NCBI GenBank assembly: GCA_902798745.1
Contig: CADBXM010000002.1
Span: 1-64,000, forward strand
DNA length: 64,000 nt
Reading direction: 5' to 3'
From: an uncultured Eubacteriales bacterium
GTDB lineage: Bacteria; Bacillota; Clostridia; Peptostreptococcales; Anaerovoracaceae
Notes under the pieces: model-generated
What the model saw: only the letters and a program-made list of their open reading frames with translations
Told to the model about the DNA's origin: nothing
Databases searched by the model: none
In this document: piece after piece, positions 8,204-17,372 of the stretch
How positions within the stretch are numbered: the first letter of the stretch is position 1
How the letters are laid out: the number at the start of each line of letters is the position of its first letter
Translations under genes and position numbers: made by a program

Positions 8204-10120
8204 TCACTGCAGTTCCATCCACTCGTCATACAGAGCGCTCACTTCGGCTTCCATATCAGCGAGTTCTTCTGATTTCTGCCTCAGCCAATCGGGATCAGCT
8301 GAGTTTTCGGGACTGATTATTTCTTCCTGAAGGTCGGCGATCTTAGCTTCGAGTTCGTGGATCCTGTTCTCTGTTTCTTCGGCCTTTCTTGCCCGTCTCC
8401 TGTTCTCGGCCTCTTGCTGCTTCTTCGCCTGCCTCTCGGCCTCTGAAGTTCTGAGCATTTCGGCGAACTGCTCGGCACTGTCAGCTTTCCCGGGCTCCGC
8501 GTCTTCCTCGTTGCCTCTGTTTTTCTCCAAATAATAATCGAATTTGCCTTTATATTCAACCAGTCCGTTCTCGGTCAGTTCAAGTATACGATCGGGGATC
8601 AGGTTGAGAAGATATCTGTCATGCGAGACTATGATAAGTGTGCCTTTGAATTCGAGAAGAGCATCTTCAACTATCTCCTTTGATTCGATATCCAGATGGT
8701 TGGTCGGCTCATCGAGCACCAGGGTATTGGCCCCCGAAAGCATCAGCTTGAGAAGCGACAGCTTGGCTTTCTCTCCGCCCGATAGGTCTTTCACCTGCTT
8801 GAACACATCATCGCCTCTGAAGAGGAATCTTCCAAGCAAGGAGCGCATCTCGGTGTCCGTATAAAGGTGATAAGCGTTCTTCATCTCGCCGAGAACGGTC
8901 TCGTTTTCATCGAGCAGCAACTGGCCCTGATCGTAATAACCGAAATTGACATTATATCCTGTCCTGAGATAGCCTTCATCGGCTTTCTCGAGCCCCATAA
9001 GTATCTTGATAAGCGTCGTCTTTCCTATTCCGTTGTTTCCGATTATGCAGACCCTTTCACCCTTCCTGATGAGCAGGCCGGCATCCTTGAAAAGCTGCCT
9101 TCCGTCAAAGCTCTTGGAAAGCCCTTCGGCCTCAAGCACTTCGCTTCCGCTGTTATAGTCCGCATCAAACGAAAGCTTCATTTTGTCCTGCTTTATAACG
9201 GGCTTGTCTATGACATCGAGCATCGCGAGCCTCTTCTCACGCGACCTCGCTCGCTTTGTAAGGTGTTCTGTGCCATGCTGCTTGAAGCGTCTTATCATCT
9301 CTTCCTGCCTGGCTATCTCGGCCTGCTGCTTTTCGTATTCACGCATCATGGCTTCGCGGAGAGCTTCGCGCTTCACGGTGAACTCAGAATAATTTCCTTT
9401 GTATGCCTCAAGCGTTCCGTCTGTAAGATCGAATATCCTGTTAGTGATCCGGTCAAGGAAATATCTGTCGTGGGATACGACTATGATAGTGCCTTTATAG
9501 CTGTCCAGATAGCTTTCGAGCCATGCCAGCATTTTTAGATCGAGATGGTTGGTAGGCTCATCGAGCATGAGTATGTCGGGTTTTCTCAAAAGGATGCAGC
9601 TTAGCGCGAGCCTTGTCCTCTCTCCACCGGAGAGAAGATCCATAGTCTTTCCTTTGTCCTCTTCCCTGAAACCCATGTGAGCCAGCGTAGCGTTCAGTTC
9701 GCTTTTGTAGGTGTAACCTCCAAGCTCCTCATACTTTTCGCTCAGCTCAGTGAATTCGGCTAGGTCTTTATCGAAGGTATCGCTTGAATGGTCGGTGATC
9801 GCGTCCTGAAGATATGCCAGTCTGTTCTCTATTTCATAAAGATGAGCGAAACTTTTCTCCGCTTCCTCAAGCACAGTCCCGCTCATTTGGAACTGATTTT
9901 GCTGCCTGAGATATCCGAGAGAATACCCGCTTCTTATGTATATCTCACCCGATGTCGGTTCAAGAGCGCCTGCGATGATGCTGAGCAGTGTGGTTTTGCC
10001 ACAGCCATTTGGCCCGACTATGCCGATCCGGTCGCCTTTATCAACGCCAAAACAGACATCCTCAAAAATGATGTCTGTTCCGTAGGCTTTGCTTATGTCT
10101 TTGCCCGACATTATCTGCAT
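8204..10120 (-). CDS. ABC-F family ATPase (ribosome-associated translation factor type)
   Basis: A 638-residue duplicated ABC ATPase without membrane segments. Site 1 has GPNGCGKTT near residue 36, LSGGERTRLA and DEPTNHLD. Site 2 has GNNGIGKTT near 360, LSGGEKAKLS and a second DEPTNHLD. The inter-domain linker (about 240-300) is charged and helical. The C-terminal 90 residues are a coiled coil rich in E, A, K and R, as in YdiF/Uup-like members. ABC-F proteins act on the ribosome; the exact subfamily cannot be set from the sequence alone. It starts 3 bases after the tsaD stop and is the last gene of the ribU-t6A cluster. Confidence 0.92.
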   Translation of the reverse strand: MQIMSGKDISKAYGTDIIFEDVCFGVDKGDRIGIVGPNGCGKTTLLSIIAGALEPTSGEIYIRSGYSLGYLRQQNQFQMSGTVLEEAEKSFAHLYEIENRLAYLQDAITDHSSDTFDKDLAEFTELSEKYEELGGYTYKSELNATLAHMGFREEDKGKTMDLLSGGERTRLALSCILLRKPDILMLDEPTNHLDLKMLAWLESYLDSYKGTIIVVSHDRYFLDRITNRIFDLTDGTLEAYKGNYSEFTVKREALREAMMREYEKQQAEIARQEEMIRRFKQHGTEHLTKRARSREKRLAMLDVIDKPVIKQDKMKLSFDADYNSGSEVLEAEGLSKSFDGRQLFKDAGLLIRKGERVCIIGNNGIGKTTLIKILMGLEKADEGYLRTGYNVNFGYYDQGQLLLDENETVLGEMKNAYHLYTDTEMRSLLGRFLFRGDDVFKQVKDLSGGEKAKLSLLKLMLSGANTLVLDEPTNHLDIESKEIVEDALLEFKGTLIIVSHDRYLLNLIPDRILELTENGLVEYKGKFDYYLEKNRGNEEDAEPGKADSAEQFAEMLRTSEAERQAKKQQEAENRRRARKAEETENRIHELEAKIADLQEEIISPENSADPDWLRQKSEELADMEAEVSALYDEWMELQ

Positions 10121-10123
10121 ATA

Positions 10124-11140
10124 TCAAAACTCCAATCCGGGTACGGCATCGAGCTCATAGTCGGTACGCTCGCCCGATTTGTAAGCGTAGTAGGCGGCGG
10201 AAGCGATCATGGCTCCGTTGTCGGTGCAGAGCACCGGACTCGGCTTCAGCACTTCTATGCCCGCAGCTGAAGCCGCGGCGCTGATAAGCGCACGGAGCCT
10301 GGAGTTCGACGCGACGCCTCCGGCCATCACTATTCTTTTTTGATCGTATCTTTTAGCGGCGTCCACAGCCTTGTTCGCTATCACTTCGACCACAGCCTCC
10401 TGGAAGCTCGCCGCCACATCGTTTACATTTATCTCACGCCCGGCTTGCCTCTCGCTGTTGAGGTAATTGAGAGCCTGTGTCTTGAGACCCGAAAAACTGA
10501 AGTCAAGACTGCCGGGTTCCAGGTATACCCTCTTGAACTGCACGGCTTCGGGATCGCCTTCCTTTGCCGCCTTATCGATCTTAGGACCGCCCGGATAACC
10601 GAGTCCAATTACCCTAGCGACTTTATCAAATGCTTCCCCTGCGGCATCGTCTCTTGTGCCGCCAAGCTTCTCACAGCTGTTATACGCAGGAACGTTTACT
10701 ATCTCTGTATGACCGCCTGAAACCACAAGCGCCATAAAAGGAGGTTCGAGATCGTGATGCTCGAGGTAATTGGCTGCTATATGGCCATGCATATGGTTTA
10801 CTCCAATAAGAGGTATATCCGCTGCATAAGCCATAGCCTTTGCGGCGGCTACTCCTATAAGGAGAGCTCCCACCAGTCCCGGGCCGTATGTGACACCGAT
10901 AAGATCTATGTCTTTTACTTCAATGTCTGCTTCTTTCAGAGCCCTTTCAATGACATCATTGATGCGCTCCAGATGTCTGCGGGACGCTATCTCAGGGACC
11001 ACTCCGCCGTAAGCCGTATGGATATCGATCTGAGAGCTGATGATGTTGCTCATCACAACACGGCCATCCGCTACGACGGAGGCCGCTGTCTCATCACAGC
11101 TTGTCTCTATTCCGAGTGTAAGAAATTGTCCGTTCTTCAT
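10124..11140 (-). CDS. tsaD: tRNA N6-adenosine threonylcarbamoyltransferase TsaD
   Basis: Catalytic subunit that transfers the threonylcarbamoyl group to A37 of ANN-decoding tRNAs. The 338-residue protein is full length. It has the start [11 protein letters not shown], the metal-binding HMHGH (H116 and H120), SGGHTE near residue 144, and the C-terminal GGVASN and CTDNGAMI motifs. It sits with tsaB, tsaE and rimI, the typical Firmicute order. The spacing to rimI is 34 bases. No strong Shine-Dalgarno sequence is visible in front of the ATG. Confidence 0.97.
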   Translation of the reverse strand: MKNGQFLTLGIETSCDETAASVVADGRVVMSNIISSQIDIHTAYGGVVPEIASRRHLERINDVIERALKEADIEVKDIDLIGVTYGPGLVGALLIGVAAAKAMAYAADIPLIGVNHMHGHIAANYLEHHDLEPPFMALVVSGGHTEIVNVPAYNSCEKLGGTRDDAAGEAFDKVARVIGLGYPGGPKIDKAAKEGDPEAVQFKRVYLEPGSLDFSFSGLKTQALNYLNSERQAGREINVNDVAASFQEAVVEVIANKAVDAAKRYDQKRIVMAGGVASNSRLRALISAAASAAGIEVLKPSPVLCTDNGAMIASAAYYAYKSGERTDYELDAVPGLEF

Positions 11141-11174
11141 TAATCGTCTATATAAATCAGCATTTACTGCGAAT

Positions 11175-11651
11175 TCAGTTCTGTACTTCTACATCCACGA
11201 TCAGCTGGCCGGGAACGAGATCCATAAGTATCGCGTCTTCCTTGCCGTCGTAGTATTTACTGCGGCGGCCGACTTCTCTGAATCCGAGTTTGTTATACAA
11301 GCCGAGAGCTGCTGTATTGGCTGCGCGCACCTCCAGGTTGACCACGCTGCATCTGTCTTCTTCCGCTTTATCGATAAGATGCCCGAGCAAAGCTTCGCCA
11401 ATGCCGCGCCCTCTCTCCTCAGGGTCAACAGCTATATTATAGATCTGGGCTTCTCCCGCCACATTTCTCATCTCAGCGAAACCGACCACCTTGTCTGCAT
11501 CCGCAGCGACGACGAAATATACGTTTCCGCCCGAGGTCACGTCCTTGACTATCTCCTGCGCGCTCCAAGGAGTGCCAAAAGAATCTGTCTCTATTCTCGA
11601 TATAGCAGGCACATCGCTTAGCTTAGCCTGCCTTATAATAATCTCAGCCAT
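11175..11651 (-). CDS. rimI: Ribosomal protein S18-alanine N-acetyltransferase-like GNAT
   Basis: A 158-residue single-domain GNAT acetyltransferase with the acetyl-CoA loop [15 protein letters not shown] at about residues 76-90 and a [12 protein letters not shown] segment near the C-terminus typical of RimI. RimI acetylates the N-terminus of ribosomal protein S18. In Firmicutes the gene is usually located between tsaB and tsaD as here. The gap to tsaB is 6 bases. The substrate is assumed from family and context. Confidence 0.9.
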   Translation of the reverse strand: MAEIIIRQAKLSDVPAISRIETDSFGTPWSAQEIVKDVTSGGNVYFVVAADADKVVGFAEMRNVAGEAQIYNIAVDPEERGRGIGEALLGHLIDKAEEDRCSVVNLEVRAANTAALGLYNKLGFREVGRRSKYYDGKEDAILMDLVPGQLIVDVEVQN

Positions 11652-11657
11652 TTTACT

Positions 11658-12413
11658 CTAATAAGGTTTTTTGATCTTATCGCTCAGTGTGCCCGCCTTC
11701 AGCCTCTGCTCGGCCTCGGCAAGCCTCATGTATTCAGGCAACAGTTCCTCATATCCAATAACATCGCCGCGCTTCGCTTTTTGAAGCGCTATCTTTGCAA
11801 CGGATACCGAGCTCTGATATCTCACGTCCTCATCAGCAAAGGAATAACAACCTTCGATCAGCTTATCCTTGATGATATCTCCGTAAGCGTCGATTCCGTC
11901 CCCCGTAAAGAAAGCTACATCGCTGCCGATCTTATCAAGCAGTTCTTCTATCATGTATTGCCTTTCTTCCGATATGACGGAGATCGACTGATGCTCATGA
12001 TCGGATGTGAATTCAGCCTCATATATCGCGCCGTATGTCTGATGCCTCCTCGCATTGATGATCGGGACCACAAAACGGGCATCCGAAGATATCGCCTTGG
12101 ACAGCGCCTCTTCTGCCAGGGCCCTGATAGATGATACAGCGATGCAAGGGATGCCGAGTATCTGAGCCATAGTGCGCGCGGTAGTCACGCCGATCCGGAT
12201 CCCCGTAAATGATCCCGGACCGATCGACGCGGCTATATGCGTCAGTTCGCTCTTTGAGATGCCGGCGGAAGCCAGGGCCTCGTCGATCAAAGAGATGATG
12301 CCCCTCAGATGGTTCATCTCTTCGCGTGACTCCGCGCTCCACACATGCCCCTCTTCATCTATGACGGATACTGATCCGTATTTACCTGTCGTTTCGATCG
12401 CAAGTATCTTCAT
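11658..12413 (-). CDS. tsaB: t6A biosynthesis scaffold protein TsaB
   Basis: Non-catalytic ASKHA-fold partner of TsaD in the threonylcarbamoyladenosine complex. The 251-residue protein has the ILAIETTGKYGSV start and the SIGPGSFTGIRIG motif (near residue 65) diagnostic of TsaB. It overlaps the tsaE stop by 4 bases (ATGA), so the two are translationally coupled. The C-terminal half is less conserved, as usual for this protein. Confidence 0.95.
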   Translation of the reverse strand: MKILAIETTGKYGSVSVIDEEGHVWSAESREEMNHLRGIISLIDEALASAGISKSELTHIAASIGPGSFTGIRIGVTTARTMAQILGIPCIAVSSIRALAEEALSKAISSDARFVVPIINARRHQTYGAIYEAEFTSDHEHQSISVISEERQYMIEELLDKIGSDVAFFTGDGIDAYGDIIKDKLIEGCYSFADEDVRYQSSVSVAKIALQKAKRGDVIGYEELLPEYMRLAEAEQRLKAGTLSDKIKKPY

Positions 12414-12841
12414 AATATCTCTGCAAAACGCGAATCATCGCTGTCCCCGTAATCCAGCTTCACCACGAGCGAGTCAGCGGGAAGTACATCAGCAGCTATG
12501 TCAGCCCATTCGATGACGCATACTCCGTCACCATCGAGCATGTCCTCAGCGCCTATATCGAGGAGTTCCTCTCCGCTTCCGAGTCTGTACACATCAAAAT
12601 GATAAAGGGGAAGTCTGCCGCTCCTGTACTCCTTCACTATAGTGAAAGTGGGGCTGCTTATCTCCTCCTTTATCCCAAGGCCCTCGGCAATGTATTTTGT
12701 AAGGGCTGTCTTGCCCGTGCCGAGGTCTCCTATGAGCGCGATGATGTCGCCGGGCTCGAGAGCATCAGCGATCTCAAGCCCGAGCGCGCGCGTTTCTTCT
12801 TCGCTATTCAGTCTGAGTTTTCTGTTCTGTAAATGTTTCAT
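12410..12841 (-). CDS. tsaE: t6A biosynthesis ATPase TsaE
   Basis: P-loop ATPase that drives turnover of the TsaBD complex. The 143-residue protein has Walker A GDLGTGKTAL (residues 38-47), SSPTFTIVKEY and the HFDVYRL motif, all typical of TsaE. The ATG at 12841 is preceded by AAGGCGG. It lies inside the 3' end of ribU, overlapping it by 38 bases, which suggests translational coupling to the riboflavin transporter gene. Confidence 0.96.
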   Translation of the reverse strand: MKHLQNRKLRLNSEEETRALGLEIADALEPGDIIALIGDLGTGKTALTKYIAEGLGIKEEISSPTFTIVKEYRSGRLPLYHFDVYRLGSGEELLDIGAEDMLDGDGVCVIEWADIAADVLPADSLVVKLDYGDSDDSRFAEIL

Positions 12842-13400
12842 CCGCCTTTACGGTCCCGCCGCTGCCGTGGAGCAGTCCTGAGATCCTCTTGTACAGCAGG
12901 AATGTCAGGAGCGAGTTGATGCCGGCCTTGACAAGGTTGAATGGAATGATGGCCGTAGGGAGCATAGCTAATACAGCCTCTCTAGGCGCTCCCATGAATA
13001 TCGGCGTGATTATCAGGTTCATTATGCACATGATCGCCGTAGTAAGCAACACTCCAAGCACGAGTGCAAAGACCGCCGTTCTCTTAGTCTTGTTATGCCT
13101 GTATATCAATCCTATAACAACAACTACTACACCTGTAGCCACAAAATGCATGATGCAGCCCGCAAGTCCATCGCCTCCGAGCGCAAAGGCCTGTACCAAA
13201 CATACGACAAGTGTCACTATAAGGCCCTCAATAGGTCCGTACGCGAATGCCGTTATGTAAATAGGCACATCCGCAGGATCATAGACCAGGAATGGCATAG
13301 GTGGCCATGGGATCTTTACGAGAAAGACAAGTACCAGAGATACTGCCGTCATCATCGCGATCTTTGTAAGCTTAGCTGTAGACATTTTGTTAGTGTTCAT
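12804..13400 (-). CDS. ribU: ECF transporter substrate-binding subunit for riboflavin (RibU-like)
   Basis: Membrane S-component of an energy-coupling-factor importer. The 198-residue protein has about six hydrophobic helices. It carries the signature PWPPMPFLVYDPADVPIYI near residues 30-48, which resembles the riboflavin-binding region of RibU. The C-terminal 20 residues are polar. An FMN riboswitch directly upstream supports riboflavin as the substrate. The shared EcfA/A'/T module is not in this window. The SD site GAGGAGGAAT can be sequestered by the riboswitch platform. The 3' end overlaps tsaE. Confidence 0.93.
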   Translation of the reverse strand: MNTNKMSTAKLTKIAMMTAVSLVLVFLVKIPWPPMPFLVYDPADVPIYITAFAYGPIEGLIVTLVVCLVQAFALGGDGLAGCIMHFVATGVVVVVIGLIYRHNKTKRTAVFALVLGVLLTTAIMCIMNLIITPIFMGAPREAVLAMLPTAIIPFNLVKAGINSLLTFLLYKRISGLLHGSGGTVKADETFTEQKTQTE

Positions 13401-13405
13401 AACAT

Positions 13406-13467
13406 ATTCCTCCTCTGAACATTTTGCAACAGCCGGTCTTTATACGCAGGCTGCCGCTGGGTGGAAT
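13406..13467 (-). promoter_or_regulatory. Putative SD-sequestering expression platform of the FMN riboswitch
   Basis: The ribU SD sequence (minus strand GGAGGAAT, 13406-13413) can pair with ATTCCACC (13460-13467) with one mismatch. The pairing encloses a 9-bp hairpin GCGGCAGCC / GGCTGTTGC (13449-13457 with 13426-13434). No U-tract follows the inner hairpin. The layout therefore favours control of translation initiation over transcription termination. Confidence 0.6.
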
Positions 13468-13534
13468 CTGTCAGGCATAAAATATGACCCCGATAGGTAT
13501 CAAGGCCATTCATCACAAATAAACTGAAATGTAA

Positions 13535-13656
13535 TGTTTCTTTCATCCGGACTATACCGTCGGTACCGGATTCCAACCGGTTCTGCCAAATGGCTCGCGG
13601 ACTTGCACATCGAATGTGTTCACCGCCGGTGTGGACTTTCACCACGCCCTGAAACA
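13535..13656 (-). ncRNA. FMN riboswitch (RFN element) aptamer
   Basis: On the minus strand the conserved RFN blocks appear in order: P1 strand TGTTTC, AGGGCGTGGTGAAAGTCCACACCGGCGGTGAA, AGTCCGCGAGCC, a GGTT-variable hairpin, CCGACGGTATAGTCCGGATG and the closing P1 strand GAAACA. The element precedes ribU by about 135 bases and starts 39 bases after the pepV stop. It is expected to shut off ribU when FMN is plentiful. Confidence 0.97.
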
Positions 13657-13694
13657 GATTATTATCAATGTATGGATTATACTCCTGAATAGAG

Positions 13695-15128
13695 CTATTG
13701 GCAACAGAGAGAGCGGATTGCTCTTGCATAAATACGAGCCATCTTCATAAACGACTCGATATTGAGTTTTTCGTTCGCCTGATGCATGGTAGCTTCATCT
13801 CCCGGGAACTCCGCGCCGAACGCGAGTATGTTGTCAAACATCTTGGCGTATGTACCCCCGCCGATCACCATAGGCTCCGCAGAGCTTTCACCTGTTTCTT
13901 CGCGATAGGCATCCATCATTTTCACTACCATCGGATCATTGAGCTCCTTATAGATCGGATAATGCACCATCCTGGTGACTATGCCCACTCTGTCTTCGCC
14001 GATCGACTGCTCGATGCCCGAGAGCACCAGCTCATCGGTGTATGTCACCGGGTAACGGATATTGACCGTTACTCCTGCTATATCTTCGTTTATTTCCGCG
14101 ACTCCGACATTCAGGATCAAAGGCCCCGACTGTTCATCGGAAAAATCACAGCCAAGTCTTTCGCCGTGAAGGTCGAATCCTATATGTTCATTGTAAAAGG
14201 AAATAAAGTCGTTGAGCTCTTCGGACGCGAAGCTGACATTGCCCAGAAAGTCCATCATTATGCTCACAGCGTTCAGCCCTTTATCAGGATGCGCGCCATG
14301 AGCAGCCTTGCCCTCAGCCTCGATCACGAGAGAACTGCCCTGCTTCTTAGACTTCAGTTTGTAGCCCGTCTCCTCGCTGTAGAGCTTTGCTCTTTCAATT
14401 ATAGATCCGTATTGCTCCTTGCTTCCCGCGATAACGGCTTTTGAGTAAGCCGGAACAGCATTGTGCGCATTGCCGCCTTCCAGCTTAGTGAGTCTCAGAT
14501 CGTCTTTTGATGTTCTTGATTTGAACTTCTGAGCGAGGTCAAATACCATGATGCCCATCTCTCCGTTTACCAAAGGGAAATTCCCGTCGGGAGTGAAACC
14601 CATCTTTGGGTGGCCCTGGTTCTCCGTATAGTGGGAAGCGCTGATCTCTCCGGTCTCCTCATCGCAGCCAAGCACCAGCCTTATGTTCATTGAAGGCTCA
14701 AGGCCTTCATCTTTCAAAGCTTTCATTGCATAAAGGCAGGCGACCACAGGGCCTTTGTCGTCAAGTACTCCTCTGCCGTATACAAAGTCTCCTTCACGCC
14801 TCATGACAAACGGGTCTGAATCCCATCCGCCGCCTACGGGCACCACATCGAGGTGGCCCACTATACCGAAGTATTCCGAAGCCGGTGTATCCGGAGCTTT
14901 CCACTCTATATGGCCTGCGTAATTCTCATCATTATGCACTGCAAAACCGAGCTCCTTGCCCTTTGAGAGCATCTGTATCAGAGCGTCATAAACACCCTTT
15001 CCAAAAGGAAGCAGCTCCCCGTCTTCGGTCATTGCCGCGTTTGCGTTCACGCTGGGCTTTGAGACCGACTCCGACAGAGCCGCCAGCATATCCTCTTTAT
15101 ATGAATCAAGTCTTTCAAGATAGCTCAT
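13695..15128 (-). CDS. pepV: Dipeptidase PepV (M20 family metallopeptidase)
   Basis: Cytoplasmic zinc dipeptidase with broad specificity. The 477-residue length matches the PepV family. The metal-binding motifs GHLDVVPVG (near residue 90), GRGVLDDKGP and GCDEETGE are present in order. A lid domain lies between about 190 and 390. Its start overlaps the stop of the lipoprotein gene by 4 bases (ATGA). It is the last gene of the metG-pepV run. Peptide use fits an amino-acid-fermenting lifestyle, which is inference. Confidence 0.93.
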   Translation of the reverse strand: MSYLERLDSYKEDMLAALSESVSKPSVNANAAMTEDGELLPFGKGVYDALIQMLSKGKELGFAVHNDENYAGHIEWKAPDTPASEYFGIVGHLDVVPVGGGWDSDPFVMRREGDFVYGRGVLDDKGPVVACLYAMKALKDEGLEPSMNIRLVLGCDEETGEISASHYTENQGHPKMGFTPDGNFPLVNGEMGIMVFDLAQKFKSRTSKDDLRLTKLEGGNAHNAVPAYSKAVIAGSKEQYGSIIERAKLYSEETGYKLKSKKQGSSLVIEAEGKAAHGAHPDKGLNAVSIMMDFLGNVSFASEELNDFISFYNEHIGFDLHGERLGCDFSDEQSGPLILNVGVAEINEDIAGVTVNIRYPVTYTDELVLSGIEQSIGEDRVGIVTRMVHYPIYKELNDPMVVKMMDAYREETGESSAEPMVIGGGTYAKMFDNILAFGAEFPGDEATMHQANEKLNIESFMKMARIYARAIRSLCCQ

Positions 15129-16417
15129 CGCTTATCCCCCGCTTCTTCAGTTTCTATGTCTTCAAGTCTCTTTGAGTGGGCTTCGCTGTCAGTCGTATAT
15201 TCGAGAACGTCCTTGCCGTCTTTTATGGTCGCTAGAGTGACAGAACGTATCACGTTTCCCGTGTTGTCAAACGAGAATACACCTGTCGCGCATTTCAGCC
15301 CGTCGAAATTCCTCATGGCTTCCCTGATATCCGCGCCCTCAAGGGATTTGGCGTTATGGATGGCGTTTATCAGCAGCAGGTATGAATCATATCCGAGCGC
15401 CGCGTTATCCGTTGGAATATCGTTATCTCCGTATCTGTTCGCGTACTCGATACGAAATTTCTGGCCCTCTTCGCTCTGTGTATCCGTATTTTCTCCCGGG
15501 TCTGAGATAACTGTCTCGTATGGGAATACGACCTTGATGTCCTTGTGTTTGTCCATCATGGCGATGAAATCATCTCCGCCCCAAGACCTCGTGCCGAGGA
15601 AAGTGACGTTCTGAAGTCCCATTTCCTCTGCGTGGGTAAAGAACATATCCATCTCTTCCGAGCCCATGGACACAAAGCACACATCGACTCCTGAAGATCT
15701 TATTTTGCGAAGAGCATCCTGCATCTCTTTTTCATCCGGAAGGATCTCGGTGTCTACGGCTATAGCCTTGCTCTTCTTGCCTGCCAGTTTTCTTATCTTG
15801 GCATAAAAACCATCCAGCAGAGCCGAGGTGCTCGTATCATTTTTGATGCTGATGACTCCGATCTTGTTCGATCCCAATGCGTCATACGCGTATTCTGCGA
15901 GCCCTTCACCCATCTGTGACTCGGTGAGACACGCTCTGAAATAGTATCCGTTGTTCTGTGTTATGAGAGGGTTGGTCGCGGAAGGAGTGATCGTAGGGAT
16001 CTTCGCGTCATCGATATAGTCGGATATCGCCAGTGAAGACGCGTCTCCGCATGCTCCTATGATCGCTACGGGCTTCATCTCGATGAGCGCCTGTATGGCC
16101 GTCTCTGTCGCGCCTACTGTAGACTGTGTATCTACCTTGACAAGATTGACCTTATAGCCGTCTACATTGTTGTATATGCTGTTTGCCAGCTCTATCCCCT
16201 TGATCTCAGCTTTGCCCTTGTCCGCGTTCTTGCCCGTCTGAGGCTCTATTACTCCGATGGTGAAAACAGGCTCTGTCACCGACTCCGGAGGATTAATAAA
16301 CGTCTGCTTGAAACTGCTGTATGTTGAACATCCGCTGAGCATAAAAACGCATACCGCCATAACGGCAACGATCAGAATCTTTAGATATTTATTTACACGC
16401 TTTTGTTTATTGATCAT
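15125..16417 (-). CDS. Branched-chain-amino-acid-type ABC substrate-binding lipoprotein
   Basis: A 430-residue periplasmic-binding-protein fold (type I, LivJ/LivK-like) anchored as a lipoprotein. A hydrophobic signal (residues 12-28) ends in lipobox LSGC with the lipidated Cys at residue 30. The mature part starts with FTIGVIEPQTGKNADKG and includes IIGACGDASSLAISDY and ITPSATNPLI, the usual ligand-binding loops. No permease or ATPase genes are adjacent, so its partner transporter is elsewhere or it acts as a sensor. It overlaps dus by 11 bases and pepV by 4. The ligand is unknown; Leu/Ile/Val-type amino acids are the family guess. Confidence 0.85.
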   Translation of the reverse strand: MINKQKRVNKYLKILIVAVMAVCVFMLSGCSTYSSFKQTFINPPESVTEPVFTIGVIEPQTGKNADKGKAEIKGIELANSIYNNVDGYKVNLVKVDTQSTVGATETAIQALIEMKPVAIIGACGDASSLAISDYIDDAKIPTITPSATNPLITQNNGYYFRACLTESQMGEGLAEYAYDALGSNKIGVISIKNDTSTSALLDGFYAKIRKLAGKKSKAIAVDTEILPDEKEMQDALRKIRSSGVDVCFVSMGSEEMDMFFTHAEEMGLQNVTFLGTRSWGGDDFIAMMDKHKDIKVVFPYETVISDPGENTDTQSEEGQKFRIEYANRYGDNDIPTDNAALGYDSYLLLINAIHNAKSLEGADIREAMRNFDGLKCATGVFSFDNTGNVIRSVTLATIKDGKDVLEYTTDSEAHSKRLEDIETEEAGDKR

Positions 16418-17372
16418 TATTGCTTGCTATTAGGGCTTTCATCTCATTTATATCTGTTATCTCACATGCGCTTCTCCTGAGGCTCGATGCCCCCTTCATG
16501 CCCTTGGTATAGCGCATTATATATTTTCTGAACTCTCTGACAGCGACATGCTCTCCCTTGAGCGATGCCAGCATATCCAGATGTCTTATCATCATTTCTC
16601 TTATCTCTTCAGGAACGGGCGGAGCAGGTATCTCTTCTCCCTTGTACGCCGCGTCCAGCTCCCTGAATATCCAAGGATTCCCCAGAGCTGCCCTTCCGAT
16701 CATGACCATATCGCAGCCTGTCTCTTCCATCATGCTCATCCCCGACATCGCATCGGTGACATCTCCGCTTGCTATGACCGGGATGTGAACAGCTTCCTTG
16801 ACTTCACGTATTATGCCTCTGTCGACCTTTCCGCTGTAATACTGGCTCCTTGTCCTCCCGTGTATACACACAGCGGAAGCGCCTGCCTCCTCGACCGCGA
16901 GAGCTGCTTCCACAGCAAGCGGCTTATCATCGGTAAAGCCCTTTCTGGTCTTGATCGTCACAGGCTTATCTGTCGCACCGCATACCGCTTTGACTATGTC
17001 ATAAATAAGCCCCGGATCCTGCATGAGTGCGGACCCATCGCCATTCCTCACTACTTTAGGGACCGGGCATCCCATATTGATATCGAGCACTTTATTGGAA
17101 AGATGCTCGAGTTCATTTGCCGCAAAGGCCATCACATCCGGCTCGGATCCGAATATCTGTATCGCGGTCGGCCCGGCGCCTTCCGGTATATAAGTGAGTT
17201 CAGCTGTTTTGCTGCGACTTCCTCCGTAGTACAGGCCTTTGGCGCTGACCATCTCTGTATACGTAAGAGAGGCTCCCTGCTCTTCGCAGAGAGTCCGCAT
17301 CACAGCGTCCGTAAAGCCTGCCATAGGCGCAAGCAGCCACGGACTATTCAATTCCAGATCACCTATTTTCAA
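16407..17372 (-). CDS. dus: tRNA-dihydrouridine synthase (DusB type)
   Basis: FMN-dependent reduction of uridines in the tRNA D-loop. The 321-residue TIM-barrel protein has LLAPMAGFTD (about 14-23), the catalytic-Cys motif NMGCPVPKVV near residue 100, IKTRKGF, CIHGRTR and the FMN-phosphate motif IGRAALGNPW. It starts at TTG (17370-17372), inside the coaX stop (overlap 4 bases), which gives the standard MKIGDLEL N-terminus. The first in-frame ATG would remove it. Order ftsH..coaX-dus is common in Firmicutes. Confidence 0.94.
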   Translation of the reverse strand: MKIGDLELNSPWLLAPMAGFTDAVMRTLCEEQGASLTYTEMVSAKGLYYGGSRSKTAELTYIPEGAGPTAIQIFGSEPDVMAFAANELEHLSNKVLDINMGCPVPKVVRNGDGSALMQDPGLIYDIVKAVCGATDKPVTIKTRKGFTDDKPLAVEAALAVEEAGASAVCIHGRTRSQYYSGKVDRGIIREVKEAVHIPVIASGDVTDAMSGMSMMEETGCDMVMIGRAALGNPWIFRELDAAYKGEEIPAPPVPEEIREMMIRHLDMLASLKGEHVAVREFRKYIMRYTKGMKGASSLRRSACEITDINEMKALIASNNDQ

